Notes under the pieces: model-generated | What the model was told of the DNA's origin: nothing | Seen by the model: the letters and a program-made list of their open reading frames with translations, nothing else | Databases searched by the model: none | Position numbers and translations under genes: made by a program | Shown here: positions 18,460 through 26,424 of the stretch, in pieces | Numbering within the stretch: position 1 is the stretch's first letter | Layout: the number at the start of each line of letters is the position of its first letter | Origin: Paenibacillus tepidiphilus | GTDB taxonomy: Bacteria > Bacillota > Bacilli > Paenibacillales > Paenibacillaceae | NCBI RefSeq assembly: GCF_008635795.1 | Contig: NZ_VWRQ01000015.1 | Span: forward strand, 124,001 to 188,000 | Direction: 5' to 3' | DNA: 64,000 nt

Positions 18460-19266
18460 CTACAAGGCTTCTGCGCCTTCCGCCCGGCGGAGGCTGCGGA
18501 GCATCCGGCGGAGCTGGGCTGCAGCCGAGAGACCGGACAGCAGGAGCACGCACAGCCAGACGGCCTGGGCCGGCTCGCCGTAGATAAGCTCATTCAGGCC
18601 GCCTCCGGCCGGTGTGCGGAAGGCGCCGGCAATCTGCAGGCCCAGCAGCAGTGCGGTGAAGATGGAGCAGGCGGAGCCTTTGTCCCGGACACGCGGCTGG
18701 TTGAACAGCCACAGGCAGCCTGCCGCCGAGACGGCCAGCGGGGTGAAGAGGTAGAGCAGCAGCTGGCCCAGCTGCTGGCCCCACGCCAGGCTGAGACAAC
18801 CGGCCAAGCCGGCGACCCCGATGAAATCGGCGGCCGCGAAGAGGCAGAGCCGGGACAGAAAGAGCCGTTCGAGCGAGTAGAAGGTGCTCATCTCCAGCTC
18901 GACCATCCGGCAGGCGTATGAACGGGCAAGCATGCGCATACCCATCAAGGCGAGCAGAGGGGAGACCGTGGACAGGACAGCAAGCAGCTGCCAGCTGTCA
19001 GCGAACGCGCCCGGCGGAATCCGGACAGCTAGCAGTAGGGCACCAAGCAGCAATGCGGCATGGCCGAGCCATACCTTCCAGCCGATGTAGCGCAGCTGCC
19101 GGATGAGGAAGCTGCGGCTACTGATTCTCCCGGCCAGCTCTTCGCGCCGTGTCCGTTCCAGAATCAGAGCCGCAGTCTCGAAGGTCTGCTGCCTGCGTCT
19201 CCCGTCAGGCTTCGGAGCAGGCGGAGCCTGCAGCTGCTTGGCGAATTCTTTCCGGTTCATCTTCAT
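18460..19266 (-). CDS. Membrane protein coupled to an ECF sigma factor
   Basis: Protein of 268 residues with a basic, soluble N-terminus of about 60 residues (MKMNRKEFAKQLQ, ILERTRREELAGRI) and six hydrophobic segments. It overlaps the 3' end of the sigma-factor gene by 62 bases and has GAGGGGG 6 bases before the ATG. The position and layout (cytoplasmic N-terminus, membrane C-terminus) suit an anti-sigma or sensor role, but no recognised anti-sigma motif such as the zinc-binding HxxxCxxC is present. It could instead be a third subunit of the exporter encoded downstream. Confidence 0.65.
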   Translation of the reverse strand: MKMNRKEFAKQLQAPPAPKPDGRRRQQTFETAALILERTRREELAGRISSRSFLIRQLRYIGWKVWLGHAALLLGALLLAVRIPPGAFADSWQLLAVLSTVSPLLALMGMRMLARSYACRMVELEMSTFYSLERLFLSRLCLFAAADFIGVAGLAGCLSLAWGQQLGQLLLYLFTPLAVSAAGCLWLFNQPRVRDKGSACSIFTALLLGLQIAGAFRTPAGGGLNELIYGEPAQAVWLCVLLLSGLSAAAQLRRMLRSLRRAEGAEAL

Positions 19267-19798
19267 CGGGGTCCCCCTCTCGCATTCTCTTCTTCATTGC
19301 GGCCAGTCCCCGCTCCACCCGTATCCGGGCCATATAGAGGGGGACGCCGGTGATCGCGGCGATCTCCCGGTAGCGGAGCCCGTAGCTGTAGCGGAGGATA
19401 ACAGCCTCCTGCAGCTCCGGCGGCAGCTCGCTGAGCACCTGCTGCAGCTCTCTCGACTGAAAATGCGCCCCGGCCTCATCCTCGGCGGAGAGCGATAAGC
19501 CGAGCTTGGTCTCGGGCACCTGCTCCATGGAATCAGCCGGCTGCTCCCGCAGCGCGTCGCTGCACAGCCTGCGGGCGACCGTATACAGGTAAGCCCGGCA
19601 TTTACCCTTATGGGTGTAGCCGGGAAGCGACCGGCAGAAACGGTAAAAGGTTTCCTGCGTGAGGTCTTCCGCCAGGTCGGCACGCCGGGTCTTCCAGTAG
19701 CAATAGCGTCTGATACTGTCATAGTGGCGTTCAATCAGCCGGTTCAGCGCATCAGTATCCCCGCAGCGTATGCGTTCGAACAGTTCGGCGTCGTCCAT
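19205..19798 (-). CDS. ECF-type RNA polymerase sigma factor
   Basis: Sigma factor of about 197 residues. Region 2 is clear (RIRCGDTDALNRLIERHYDSI, RRADLAEDLTQETFYRFCRSL) and region 4 too (LPPELQEAVILRYSYGLRYREIAAITGVPLYMARIRVERGLA, ends given). The C-terminal tail is acidic (EGDPDEDEPERIR). The start at 19798 follows AAAGGAG; the frame is open 26 codons further. It directs RNA polymerase to promoters not identified here. The downstream membrane protein and exporter are likely its operon partners. Just upstream lies a MITE-like repeat, one terminal repeat of which ends 77 bases from the start. Confidence 0.9.
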   Translation of the reverse strand: MDDAELFERIRCGDTDALNRLIERHYDSIRRYCYWKTRRADLAEDLTQETFYRFCRSLPGYTHKGKCRAYLYTVARRLCSDALREQPADSMEQVPETKLGLSLSAEDEAGAHFQSRELQQVLSELPPELQEAVILRYSYGLRYREIAAITGVPLYMARIRVERGLAAMKKRMREGDPDEDEPERIRQAAAGSACSEA

Positions 19799-19874
19799 GG
19801 CTCCCTCTCCTTTCATATGGATTAACTGGCCGGGGGCCGCTTTTGTAAGCCAATAATATGGCGAATTCGTGAAC

Positions 19875-20125
19875 ATATAAATTGAACTAATGATTTTTAT
19901 ATTTTGGGCTTTGCCGTGACTCCAGAGAATGTTTGGACTTCCGGCCGCTGCCCGTCTGCAGATTTCTTGATTTATACCGTTCTTAACGGTTGAAATCCGC
20001 AGACAGCTTAGGCTTTCGATGCGAGCTTTCCTACGGAAAGCTTTCGGGCGGTCGCTACCGCTCCTCCAGTTCCAAAATTCCCCTCCGCCACTTTCCCTTT
20101 GTCTAGTCTTTAGTTCAATTTATAT
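19875..20125. mobile_element. MITE-like element, copy 1 (251 bp, 16-bp perfect terminal inverted repeats)
   Basis: Ends are ATATAAATTGAACTAA and its exact complement. Inside lie a nested hairpin (GTCTGC...ACCGTT-CTT-AACGGT...GCAGAC, 19954-20004) and a second dyad (GAGCTTTCC / GGAAAGCTTT). No coding capacity. It is in inverse orientation relative to the copies at 25461-25710 and 26205-26383. The non-autonomous mobile-element interpretation rests on the terminal repeats and dispersal; no target-site duplication was seen. Confidence 0.7.
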
Positions 20126-20253
20126 AGAGAATTTTTGAATAGAGAGCGGGCAGCAACTATAAAACAGCTCCAACTCATTGTACTAGGCCCGGCTGTTTTT
20201 TTCGGCGAGAAATGAGACAGGGAGGAAGGATGCCTTATGCCCACGCACAACAA

Positions 20254-20290
20254 ACAGCCCCTTCCCCGCCGGGGAAAGGGCTGTCCTCAC
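20254..20290 (-). terminator. Terminator after the MscS channel gene
   Basis: Hairpin ACAGCCC.TTTCCCC / GGGGAAGGGGCTGT (one mismatch) followed on minus by TTTGTTGTG, 23 bases after the stop codon. Confidence 0.75.
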
Positions 20291-20307
20291 CACATGTACA
20301 CCAAATG

Positions 20308-21561
20308 CTATAACGCTACTTGGGAAGGTGTCTTCAAGAGGCTCTGCATATCGCTGCCGCTCGGCTTCTGGAATACCCGCAGTCCAAATTCGGGGACGAC
20401 CGAGAGAATATGATCGAAGATATCGGCTTGAACCCGCTCGTATTCGGACCACCGGACATCGCTGGTAAACGCATAAATTTCCAGAGGCAGTCCGGTTTCT
20501 CCGGGGGCCAGCTGTCTGACCATGATACTCATGTCCCGGTGGATATGCGGATGACTGCAGAGGTACTGCTGAATATAGATCCGGAAGACGCCGATGTTCG
20601 TCAGGGCTCTGCCGTTGATTTTATCCGAGCTGTCGAGTTGTTTATCTCTGTTGAAGCGTTCGATTTCAATCCGTTTGCTCTGAATATACTCCGACAAATA
20701 GTGGATGCTGCTGAACTTCTGGATCATTTCCTCCGTACAGAAGCCGATGCTGCCGGTATCGATACAGATCGAGCGCTTAATCCGCCGGCCGCCGGAATTC
20801 TGCATCCCCCGCCAATTTTTGAAGGAGTCTGAAATCAGGGCATAGCTGGGAATGGTTGTGATGGTCTTGTCCCAGTTCTGGACCTTCACGGTATTCAGCG
20901 AGATATCAATAATGTCCCCGTCCGCCCCGTATTTGGGCATCTCAATCCAGTCACCGACCCGCACCATATCATTGGATGCCAGTTGAATACCCGCTACAAG
21001 CCCCAGTAAGGAGTCCCTGAAGACAAGCATAATGACTGCCGACAGCGCTCCGATACCGCTCAGCAGCAGCAGGGGGCTCTTCTCGATCAGATTGGCAATG
21101 ACCAGGATGGCGCCGATGGCAAAAGCGAAGATTTTGATAACCTGAATATAGCCCCTGATCGGCTTGGATTTGGAGACCTCGAAGGTCCGGTAAATGTCGT
21201 TCACCGCACTTAGGAGTGCGTCCACAACCAGGAGCGTTACGATAATGATATAGGTAATGACCGCCTTGATGATCAGCTCCCGGTAGTCGGGAAAGGCGGG
21301 GGCGAAGTAATAGATGATCATGGCCGGAACGAGATGGGACAGCTTGTGAAAAACCTTGCGCTCCAGCATAATGTTGTCCCACTTATACTTGTTGTTGCTG
21401 TAGATGGATTTGGCGATTAGCTTCAGGATGACTCTCCGGGTGATGTAATGGGCCAAAATGCAGAGGGCTGCGATGCCCAGAAGCATAATGAAACCGGTGA
21501 GAAACGACGCTGCTGTCTGACTGGCTCCCAAACTTAGAAGCTGCTGCTGAATAAATTCCAT
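20308..21561 (-). CDS. MscS-type mechanosensitive ion channel
   Basis: Channel protein of 417 residues with about five membrane helices. The pore-lining segment is followed by the MscS beta-domain (LVAGIQLASNDMVRVGDWIEMPKYGADGDIIDISLNTVKVQNWD, ends given), which carries the conserved GDWIEMP pattern. A C-terminal cytoplasmic domain of about 150 residues includes a charged insertion (IEIERFNRDKQLDSSDKI). The long N-terminus and insertion fit the YbdG/YnaI branch. It opens on membrane tension to release solutes at osmotic downshock. The gene appears monocistronic. Confidence 0.9.
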   Translation of the reverse strand: MEFIQQQLLSLGASQTAASFLTGFIMLLGIAALCILAHYITRRVILKLIAKSIYSNNKYKWDNIMLERKVFHKLSHLVPAMIIYYFAPAFPDYRELIIKAVITYIIIVTLLVVDALLSAVNDIYRTFEVSKSKPIRGYIQVIKIFAFAIGAILVIANLIEKSPLLLLSGIGALSAVIMLVFRDSLLGLVAGIQLASNDMVRVGDWIEMPKYGADGDIIDISLNTVKVQNWDKTITTIPSYALISDSFKNWRGMQNSGGRRIKRSICIDTGSIGFCTEEMIQKFSSIHYLSEYIQSKRIEIERFNRDKQLDSSDKINGRALTNIGVFRIYIQQYLCSHPHIHRDMSIMVRQLAPGETGLPLEIYAFTSDVRWSEYERVQADIFDHILSVVPEFGLRVFQKPSGSDMQSLLKTPSQVAL

Positions 21562-21762
21562 AATCTCCTCCGCTCTTCTTGAAATTCCGGGTGGGCATTA
21601 GCCCTTATTCTACCCTCCCGGGTATGCAGGTTTCAAATGTACGCTTACGGGAACAATTGGTAAAAACACTTCGTTGCTGTCCGGTTCCAAAGTGATGGCG
21701 GCCTGTAACGCAAGAAAGGCACCCGGCCGGGTGCCTTATCCTATTTATAAACGCAGCTTAAT

Positions 21763-22848
21763 TTAGTTCCGCTCCTTCACCGTCTCGCCCTCAATCAGCA
21801 CCGGCTGGTAATACACGTTGTCCTTCAAATCCTTCTTCCCCTGCAGCTTTCGGATGACCCAGTCGGCGGCGTCGCGGCCCATTTGCTCCTGCGGATGGGT
21901 TAACGTCGTCAGCTTGATGCTGGCATTCTTGGCGATGTAGGAATTATCCTGGCCGATAATCGACAGGTCCTCCGGGACGGACAGCTCTAATTGTCTGCAC
22001 ACATTCACCACTTCCAGCCCGACTTCATCGTTGTAGCAGACAATGGCCGTCAGCGTATCTCTGTTATCGGTCAGGTATTGCCGGAGGTTCACGGACAAGT
22101 CCTGCTTCGTCTCGGTATCGAAGGAGAGCACCTGCTCCGGGTGGAACCGCAGCTTGGCTTCGCCCAGCGCTTTGATATACCCCTTCATACGGTACTTGCC
22201 CTGCAAGTCATCCATCTTGGCGATGATCCCGATCTGGGTATGGCCTTTGGCGATCAGCTCCCGGGTCGCGAGATAGCTGGACTGCACGTCGTCGAGACAA
22301 AGGTAGGGCACCTCCAGCTCCTCATAATAGGCGTTGATCATGATGAACGGGACATTTCTCTCCTTGAACGACAGGTAGTAAGCGATGTTCGGGTTGTACA
22401 GGTTGCTCTTTGTTGGCTCGATGATCAGTCCGTCCACTCCGTAGGACAGCATCATCTCCAGCGCTTTCTTTTCCTGGGCGACATCATTATTGGTACTGGC
22501 GAGCAGCAGCGAATAGTTATCCTCGTTCAGCCGGCCTTCAATTCCCCGGATAATGGACGGAAAAATATAATCCGACAGGTACGTCGTAATCACGCCGATG
22601 GTCCGCCCCTTGGCATTGCCGCCGGATTTCGCGCGGTATTGGTTGCTGACATAGGTGCCTGAGCCTTTCTCGCTGCGCAGGAACCCGTCATTGGACAGCT
22701 CCAGGATGGCCTTGCGGACGGTCTGCCGGCTGACGCCGTACCGTTCCTGCAGCGCCGATTCCGTAGGAATTTGTTCCCCCACGCTGTACATGCCCGACAG
22801 GATATCGCTTTTAAGCTCTTCCAGGATGACCTGGTATTTGGGTTTCAT
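21763..22848 (-). CDS. araR: Arabinose operon repressor AraR (GntR/LacI hybrid)
   Basis: Regulator of 361 residues with an N-terminal GntR winged helix (SDILSGMYSVGEQIPTESALQERYGVSRQTVRKAIL, ends given) and a C-terminal LacI-type sugar-binding domain (TIGVITTYLSDYIFPSI to LTTLTHPQEQMGRDAADWV). This domain order is characteristic of AraR, which binds DNA without L-arabinose and releases it when the sugar binds. The gene is divergent from araB, and three ATTTGTAYGTAC-type boxes lie in the 300 bases between them, one placed to regulate its own promoter. Confidence 0.93.
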   Translation of the reverse strand: MKPKYQVILEELKSDILSGMYSVGEQIPTESALQERYGVSRQTVRKAILELSNDGFLRSEKGSGTYVSNQYRAKSGGNAKGRTIGVITTYLSDYIFPSIIRGIEGRLNEDNYSLLLASTNNDVAQEKKALEMMLSYGVDGLIIEPTKSNLYNPNIAYYLSFKERNVPFIMINAYYEELEVPYLCLDDVQSSYLATRELIAKGHTQIGIIAKMDDLQGKYRMKGYIKALGEAKLRFHPEQVLSFDTETKQDLSVNLRQYLTDNRDTLTAIVCYNDEVGLEVVNVCRQLELSVPEDLSIIGQDNSYIAKNASIKLTTLTHPQEQMGRDAADWVIRKLQGKKDLKDNVYYQPVLIEGETVKERN

Positions 22849-22900
22849 CTATTTTCACTTCTTTCGCAGTTGTTCGTGTATGGATTTACATTTCGTTAAT

Positions 22901-22916
22901 AGTTGTATGTACATAT
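22901..22916. promoter_or_regulatory. AraR operator, araR-proximal
   Basis: AGTTGTATGTACATAT matches the known B. subtilis AraR box ATTTGTACGTACAAAT in 12 of 16 positions. It is 53 bases upstream of the araR start codon and probably serves autoregulation. Confidence 0.65.
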
Positions 22917-23010
22917 TTTAACACGGTTACTTGCTTATTATAAGGCATGCATCTAGATGGATAAACAGTATCTTTGAAAATAAAAGCGAAATCTGGACAT
23001 TGATCATCAT

Positions 23011-23026
23011 ATTTGTATGTATATCT
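23011..23026. promoter_or_regulatory. AraR operator, middle
   Basis: ATTTGTATGTATATCT keeps the left half of the AraR box. It is 32 bases upstream of the next box (three helical turns), consistent with cooperative binding or looping. Confidence 0.6.
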
Positions 23027-23037
23027 TTAGTTGTGTA

Positions 23038-23066
23038 TTGACAAATGTACGAACAAAAAATATACT
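23038..23066 (+). promoter_or_regulatory. araB promoter with overlapping AraR operator
   Basis: A sigma-A promoter with TTGACA (23038-23043), a 17-base spacer and TATACT (23061-23066). The spacer holds AAATGTACGAACAAAA (23043-23058), a good AraR box, so repressor binding would exclude RNA polymerase. Confidence 0.82.
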
Positions 23067-23148
23067 AGGGCTGTTAATAAGGGAAAGCGCCTTCTTCATC
23101 CGGAAACGGATGTAAAAACAGTTGTCACAGAGGGGAGTAACGTGGGCA

Positions 23149-24762
23149 ATGGATCAGAACATTAAGCAAGCGATTGCCAAGGGAGAAACTGCACTCGGCA
23201 TCGAATTTGGATCCACACGTATTAAGGCGGTGCTGATTGATTCTCGGTTTGAGACCATCGCATCGGGCAGCTATGAGTGGGAGAATCTTCTCGTAGACGG
23301 ATATTGGACGTACAACCTGGCGGATATTCACAAGGGCCTGCAGACGGCTTACCGTGAGATGAAGCAGGAGGTTGCAGACAAATACGGAGTCACCCTGCAA
23401 ACGGTCGGTTCGATCGGCTTCTCGGCGATGATGCATGGATATATGGCTTTTGACAGCCAGGGAGAACTGCTGGTTCCGTTCCGCACCTGGCGTAACGCCA
23501 CAACCGGCGCGGCAGCGAAGGCACTGACAGAGCTGTTCCAGTTCAACATTCCGGAGCGCTGGAGCATTGCGCATCTGTATCAGGCTATTCTAAACGAAGA
23601 GCAGCATGTGCCGCAGCTTGAGTTCGTTACAACTCTGGCAGGCTATATTCACTGGCTGTTGACCGGCAACAAGGCGCTCGGCATCGGCGACGCCTCCGGG
23701 ATGTTCCCGATTGATGAGGCTGCGCAGAATTACAATGCGGCCATGCTGCAGCAGTTCGATGAGCTTGTGGCAGGCAAGGGCTACCCGTGGAAGCTGGAGG
23801 ACCTTCTGCCGAAGGTCTACAGTGCAGGCGAGCAGGCGGGTGCATTGACCGAAGCCGGAGCGCAGCTGCTTGACCCTTCCGGGGACCTGCAGGCAGGTAT
23901 ACCGCTCTGTCCTCCTGAGGGCGACGCCGGAACAGGCATGGTAGCGACGAACAGCGTGCGTAAACGGACCGGTAACATTTCCGTGGGCACCTCGGTGTTC
24001 GCGATGATCGTTCTGGAAAAAGACCTGTCCGCCGTCTATCCGGAGATCGACATGGTCACGACGCCGGACGGCAGCCCGGTCGGCATGGTGCATGCCAACA
24101 ACTGCTCCAGCGATATCAACGCCTGGATGGGCCTGTTCCGCGAGTTCTATGAGGCTATGGGACAGAAGGCCGATTCGGCTGAGCTGTTCAGCGTCATGTT
24201 CAACAAGGCGCTGGAGGCAGACGCCGACGGCGGCGGCCTGCTCAGCTACGGCTACTTCTCGGGCGAGAACATCACCGGCATTGAGAAGGGCCGTCCGCTG
24301 TTCGTCCGTTCGCCGGAGAGCCGGTTCACGCTGGCCAACTTCATGCGGACCCATCTGTTCTCCGCTTTTGGCGCACTCAAGGTGGGTATGGACATCCTGA
24401 CCCAGAAGGAAGACGTGGCAATCGACAGTATTCTGGCACACGGCGGCCTGTTCAAGACCCCTGTCGTCGGACAGAAGATGGTAGCCGCTGCGCTTAACGT
24501 ACCGATCTCCGTCATGTCCACCGCCGGTGAAGGCGGGGCATGGGGCATGGCCATCCTGGCTGCCTACATGACGAACAAAGACGCCCAGGAACAGCTGGAC
24601 AACTACCTGGAGAACAAGGTGTTCAAGGATACCGAAGGACAAGAGATTCGTCCGGACGCCGCCGATGTGGCCGGCTTTGGACTCTTTATGGAACGGTATA
24701 TCAAGGGCCTGGCGATTGAGCAGGCTGCTGTAGATCATCTGGCAGAGAACTGGAGGGAATAG
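23149..24762 (+). CDS. araB: FGGY-family sugar kinase, probable L-ribulokinase
   Basis: Kinase of 537 residues of the FGGY fold: the first phosphate loop LGIEFGSTRIKAVLID, the middle GYIHWLLTG and the second ATP-binding part VGTSVFAMIVLEKD, with a C-terminal HGGLFKTPVVGQKM. In this branch (common in clostridia and Paenibacillus) the kinase differs from E. coli AraB, but its place directly before araD and behind AraR boxes points to phosphorylation of L-ribulose at C5. The start at 23149 follows GGGGAG; an upstream TTG in frame has no ribosome site. One base separates it from araD. Confidence 0.85.
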   Translation: MDQNIKQAIAKGETALGIEFGSTRIKAVLIDSRFETIASGSYEWENLLVDGYWTYNLADIHKGLQTAYREMKQEVADKYGVTLQTVGSIGFSAMMHGYMAFDSQGELLVPFRTWRNATTGAAAKALTELFQFNIPERWSIAHLYQAILNEEQHVPQLEFVTTLAGYIHWLLTGNKALGIGDASGMFPIDEAAQNYNAAMLQQFDELVAGKGYPWKLEDLLPKVYSAGEQAGALTEAGAQLLDPSGDLQAGIPLCPPEGDAGTGMVATNSVRKRTGNISVGTSVFAMIVLEKDLSAVYPEIDMVTTPDGSPVGMVHANNCSSDINAWMGLFREFYEAMGQKADSAELFSVMFNKALEADADGGGLLSYGYFSGENITGIEKGRPLFVRSPESRFTLANFMRTHLFSAFGALKVGMDILTQKEDVAIDSILAHGGLFKTPVVGQKMVAAALNVPISVMSTAGEGGAWGMAILAAYMTNKDAQEQLDNYLENKVFKDTEGQEIRPDAADVAGFGLFMERYIKGLAIEQAAVDHLAENWRE

Positions 24763-24763
24763 C

Positions 24764-25459
24764 ATGTTAGAGAGACTGAAGGAAGAGGTCTATGAGGCCA
24801 ATCTGGACCTGCCGAAGCATGGACTGGTGAAATACACCTGGGGCAATGTCAGCGCGGTGGACCGTGAGAGCGGACTGTTCGTCATCAAGCCGAGCGGCGT
24901 CAGCTATGACAAGATGAAGCCAAGCGACATGGTTGTTGTCGATTTCGACGGTAACGTGGTAGAAGGCGAAATGCGTCCTTCCTCCGACACGCCGACCCAT
25001 GCTGTGCTTTACAAGCACTACAAGGAAATCGGCGGCATCGTGCACACCCACTCCACGTGGGCGACGATCTGGGCGCAAGCCGGACTGGACGTGCCGGTGA
25101 TGGGTACGACCCATGCCGACACCTTCTACGGCTCCGTACCGTGCGCCCGCTTCCTGACCCAGGAAGAGATCGACCGCGGCTACGAACATGAGACCGGACG
25201 CGTTATCATCGAGACCTTCGAGCAGCGCGGCCTTGACGTCATGGCCGTTCCCGGTGTCCTGCTGAAGGGCCATGCACCGTTCACCTGGGGCAAGGATGCC
25301 CATTCCGCAGTGATGAACAGCGTCGTGCTGGAGGAAGTGTCCAAGATGAACCTGTTCGCCCGCGAGCTGAACCATTTCGCCGAGGAGCTCCCGCAGCGCA
25401 TTCTGGATAAGCACTACCTGCGCAAGCACGGCAAGGATGCCTACTACGGGCAGAAGTAA
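24764..25459 (+). CDS. araD: L-ribulose-5-phosphate 4-epimerase
   Basis: Enzyme of 231 residues of the class II aldolase/epimerase fold. It contains the zinc-binding HTHSTWATIWAQ, the substrate loop KPSGVSYD, the conserved SSDTPTHAVLY, the Asp/Thr-rich TTHADTFYG and the C-terminal histidine of KGHAPFTWG. It converts L-ribulose-5-phosphate into D-xylulose-5-phosphate, feeding the pentose phosphate pathway. GGAGGG lies 6 bases before the ATG. The repeat element downstream begins 2 bases after its stop codon and separates it from araA. Confidence 0.94.
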   Translation: MLERLKEEVYEANLDLPKHGLVKYTWGNVSAVDRESGLFVIKPSGVSYDKMKPSDMVVVDFDGNVVEGEMRPSSDTPTHAVLYKHYKEIGGIVHTHSTWATIWAQAGLDVPVMGTTHADTFYGSVPCARFLTQEEIDRGYEHETGRVIIETFEQRGLDVMAVPGVLLKGHAPFTWGKDAHSAVMNSVVLEEVSKMNLFARELNHFAEELPQRILDKHYLRKHGKDAYYGQK

Positions 25460-25460
25460 G

Positions 25461-25710
25461 AATTGAACTTGAGTATTAATTGAGCGGCAAGGAGCGGCGG
25501 AGGGGAAGTTTGGAACTGGAGGAGCGTAGCGCCCGCCTGAAAGCTTTCCGCAGGAAAGCTCGCTTCGGAAGCATCGGCTGTCTGCGAATTTTTACCGCTA
25601 AGAGCGGTTCAAATAAAAAAATTTGCAGACAACAGCGGCCGGAAGTCCAAACATTCACCGCAGCTGCGGCTAATTTGCGCTCTCTTAGGAACTATATAAG
25701 TTGAACTTAA
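25461..25710. mobile_element. MITE-like element, copy 2
   Basis: About 250 bp homologous to the element at 19875-20125 in opposite orientation, with left end AATTGAACTT and a related motif ATATAAGTTGAACTTAA at the right end. The nested hairpin is conserved (GTCTGC...ACCGCT-AAG-AGCGGT...GCAGAC, 25580-25630), with a compensatory T-A to C-G change compared with copy 1. The shared blocks also include GAAAGCTTTCC and CGGCCGGAAGTCCAAACATT. Confidence 0.75.
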
Positions 25711-25876
25711 GATTAGCCTGAATAATTCCGGAAAGTGAATTAAAGTTATGGACTTCCGTACGCTGCCCATTCCCGTTCTCCAGATGAATACCGCTAGGTG
25801 CTGTTGAGTTCGCTGGCAGCAGGCTCTGTCCGGCTCTGTTTAGGTATGATGAACGAAAAGCAACCCCTAATCAACA

Positions 25877-26065
25877 AGGATAAATGTATTTCGTACAACT
25901 ATTTGTTAGGTATGCACCCATTTTTGAAGGATAGATGTATTTTGTGCAACTAAAATCAGCATATGGGGATCAAACTGCCTTAAAGCAAGAAAATAGATGT
26001 ACGAAATGCAACTATAGCCGGGAAACGGCCAGTTTAGATGGATATAGTTGTACAAACTGCAATTA
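25877..26065. repeat. Periodic intergenic repeat, family A (four copies)
   Basis: Four copies of a 20-24 base motif, consensus ATAGATGTATTTCGTGCAACTA, starting near 25877, 25928, 25990 and 26041. Spacing is 51, 62 and 51 bases; the last copy is inverted (ATATAGTTGTACAAA). The reverse complement begins TAGTTG, as does family B at 18.1 and 42.0 kb. Apart from these and the neighbouring MITE-like copies, nothing else is seen in the 965-base gap between araD and araA. Confidence 0.7.
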
Positions 26066-26204
26066 GCAGCTTAGCAGCGGTTAGTGAGGTCATTAAGAGC
26101 AATAGCTGCTGTCGCCTTTAGTCATGGGTGCTCTTGGCCTTCCTCGTCTATCTTATTGATTTGACCTATGTGGAGGATAATCATGATCTACATTTCAGCA
26201 GCTT

Positions 26205-26383
26205 AAAACGATGACAGCCTGTGTTTCGCCTATCAGCTTTATTGCGGAAAGCCATCAGGCGGAGGCGGGAGCCGCGACAGGCGGTATAAATCAAGAAATC
26301 TACGGACGGGAAGCGACCGGAAGCCAAATGTTTTCTTGCGTCACGGCTAATCCCAACACAAAAATCTTTAGTTCAATCTATAT
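26205..26383. mobile_element. MITE-like element, copy 3 (left end lost)
   Basis: Similar to copies 1 and 2: GGTATAAATCAAGAAATCT, GACGGGAAGCGACCGGAAG and GTCACGGC are shared with the complement of copy 1. The right end TTAGTTCAATCTATAT differs from the copy 1 terminal repeat by one base. The left terminal repeat is not found and the hairpin is decayed. It ends 42 bases before the araA start, so it replaces the expected promoter region. Confidence 0.65.
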
Positions 26384-26424
26384 AGTTGAATTATTATCAA
26401 ATTAATGAAAAGAGGATGACCACC

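Noticed and set aside
20159..20205. Extra terminator near AACAGC...GGCTGTTTTTTT
   Set aside because: The two arms are short and poorly matched; the hairpin at 20254-20290 is a better terminator for the channel gene.
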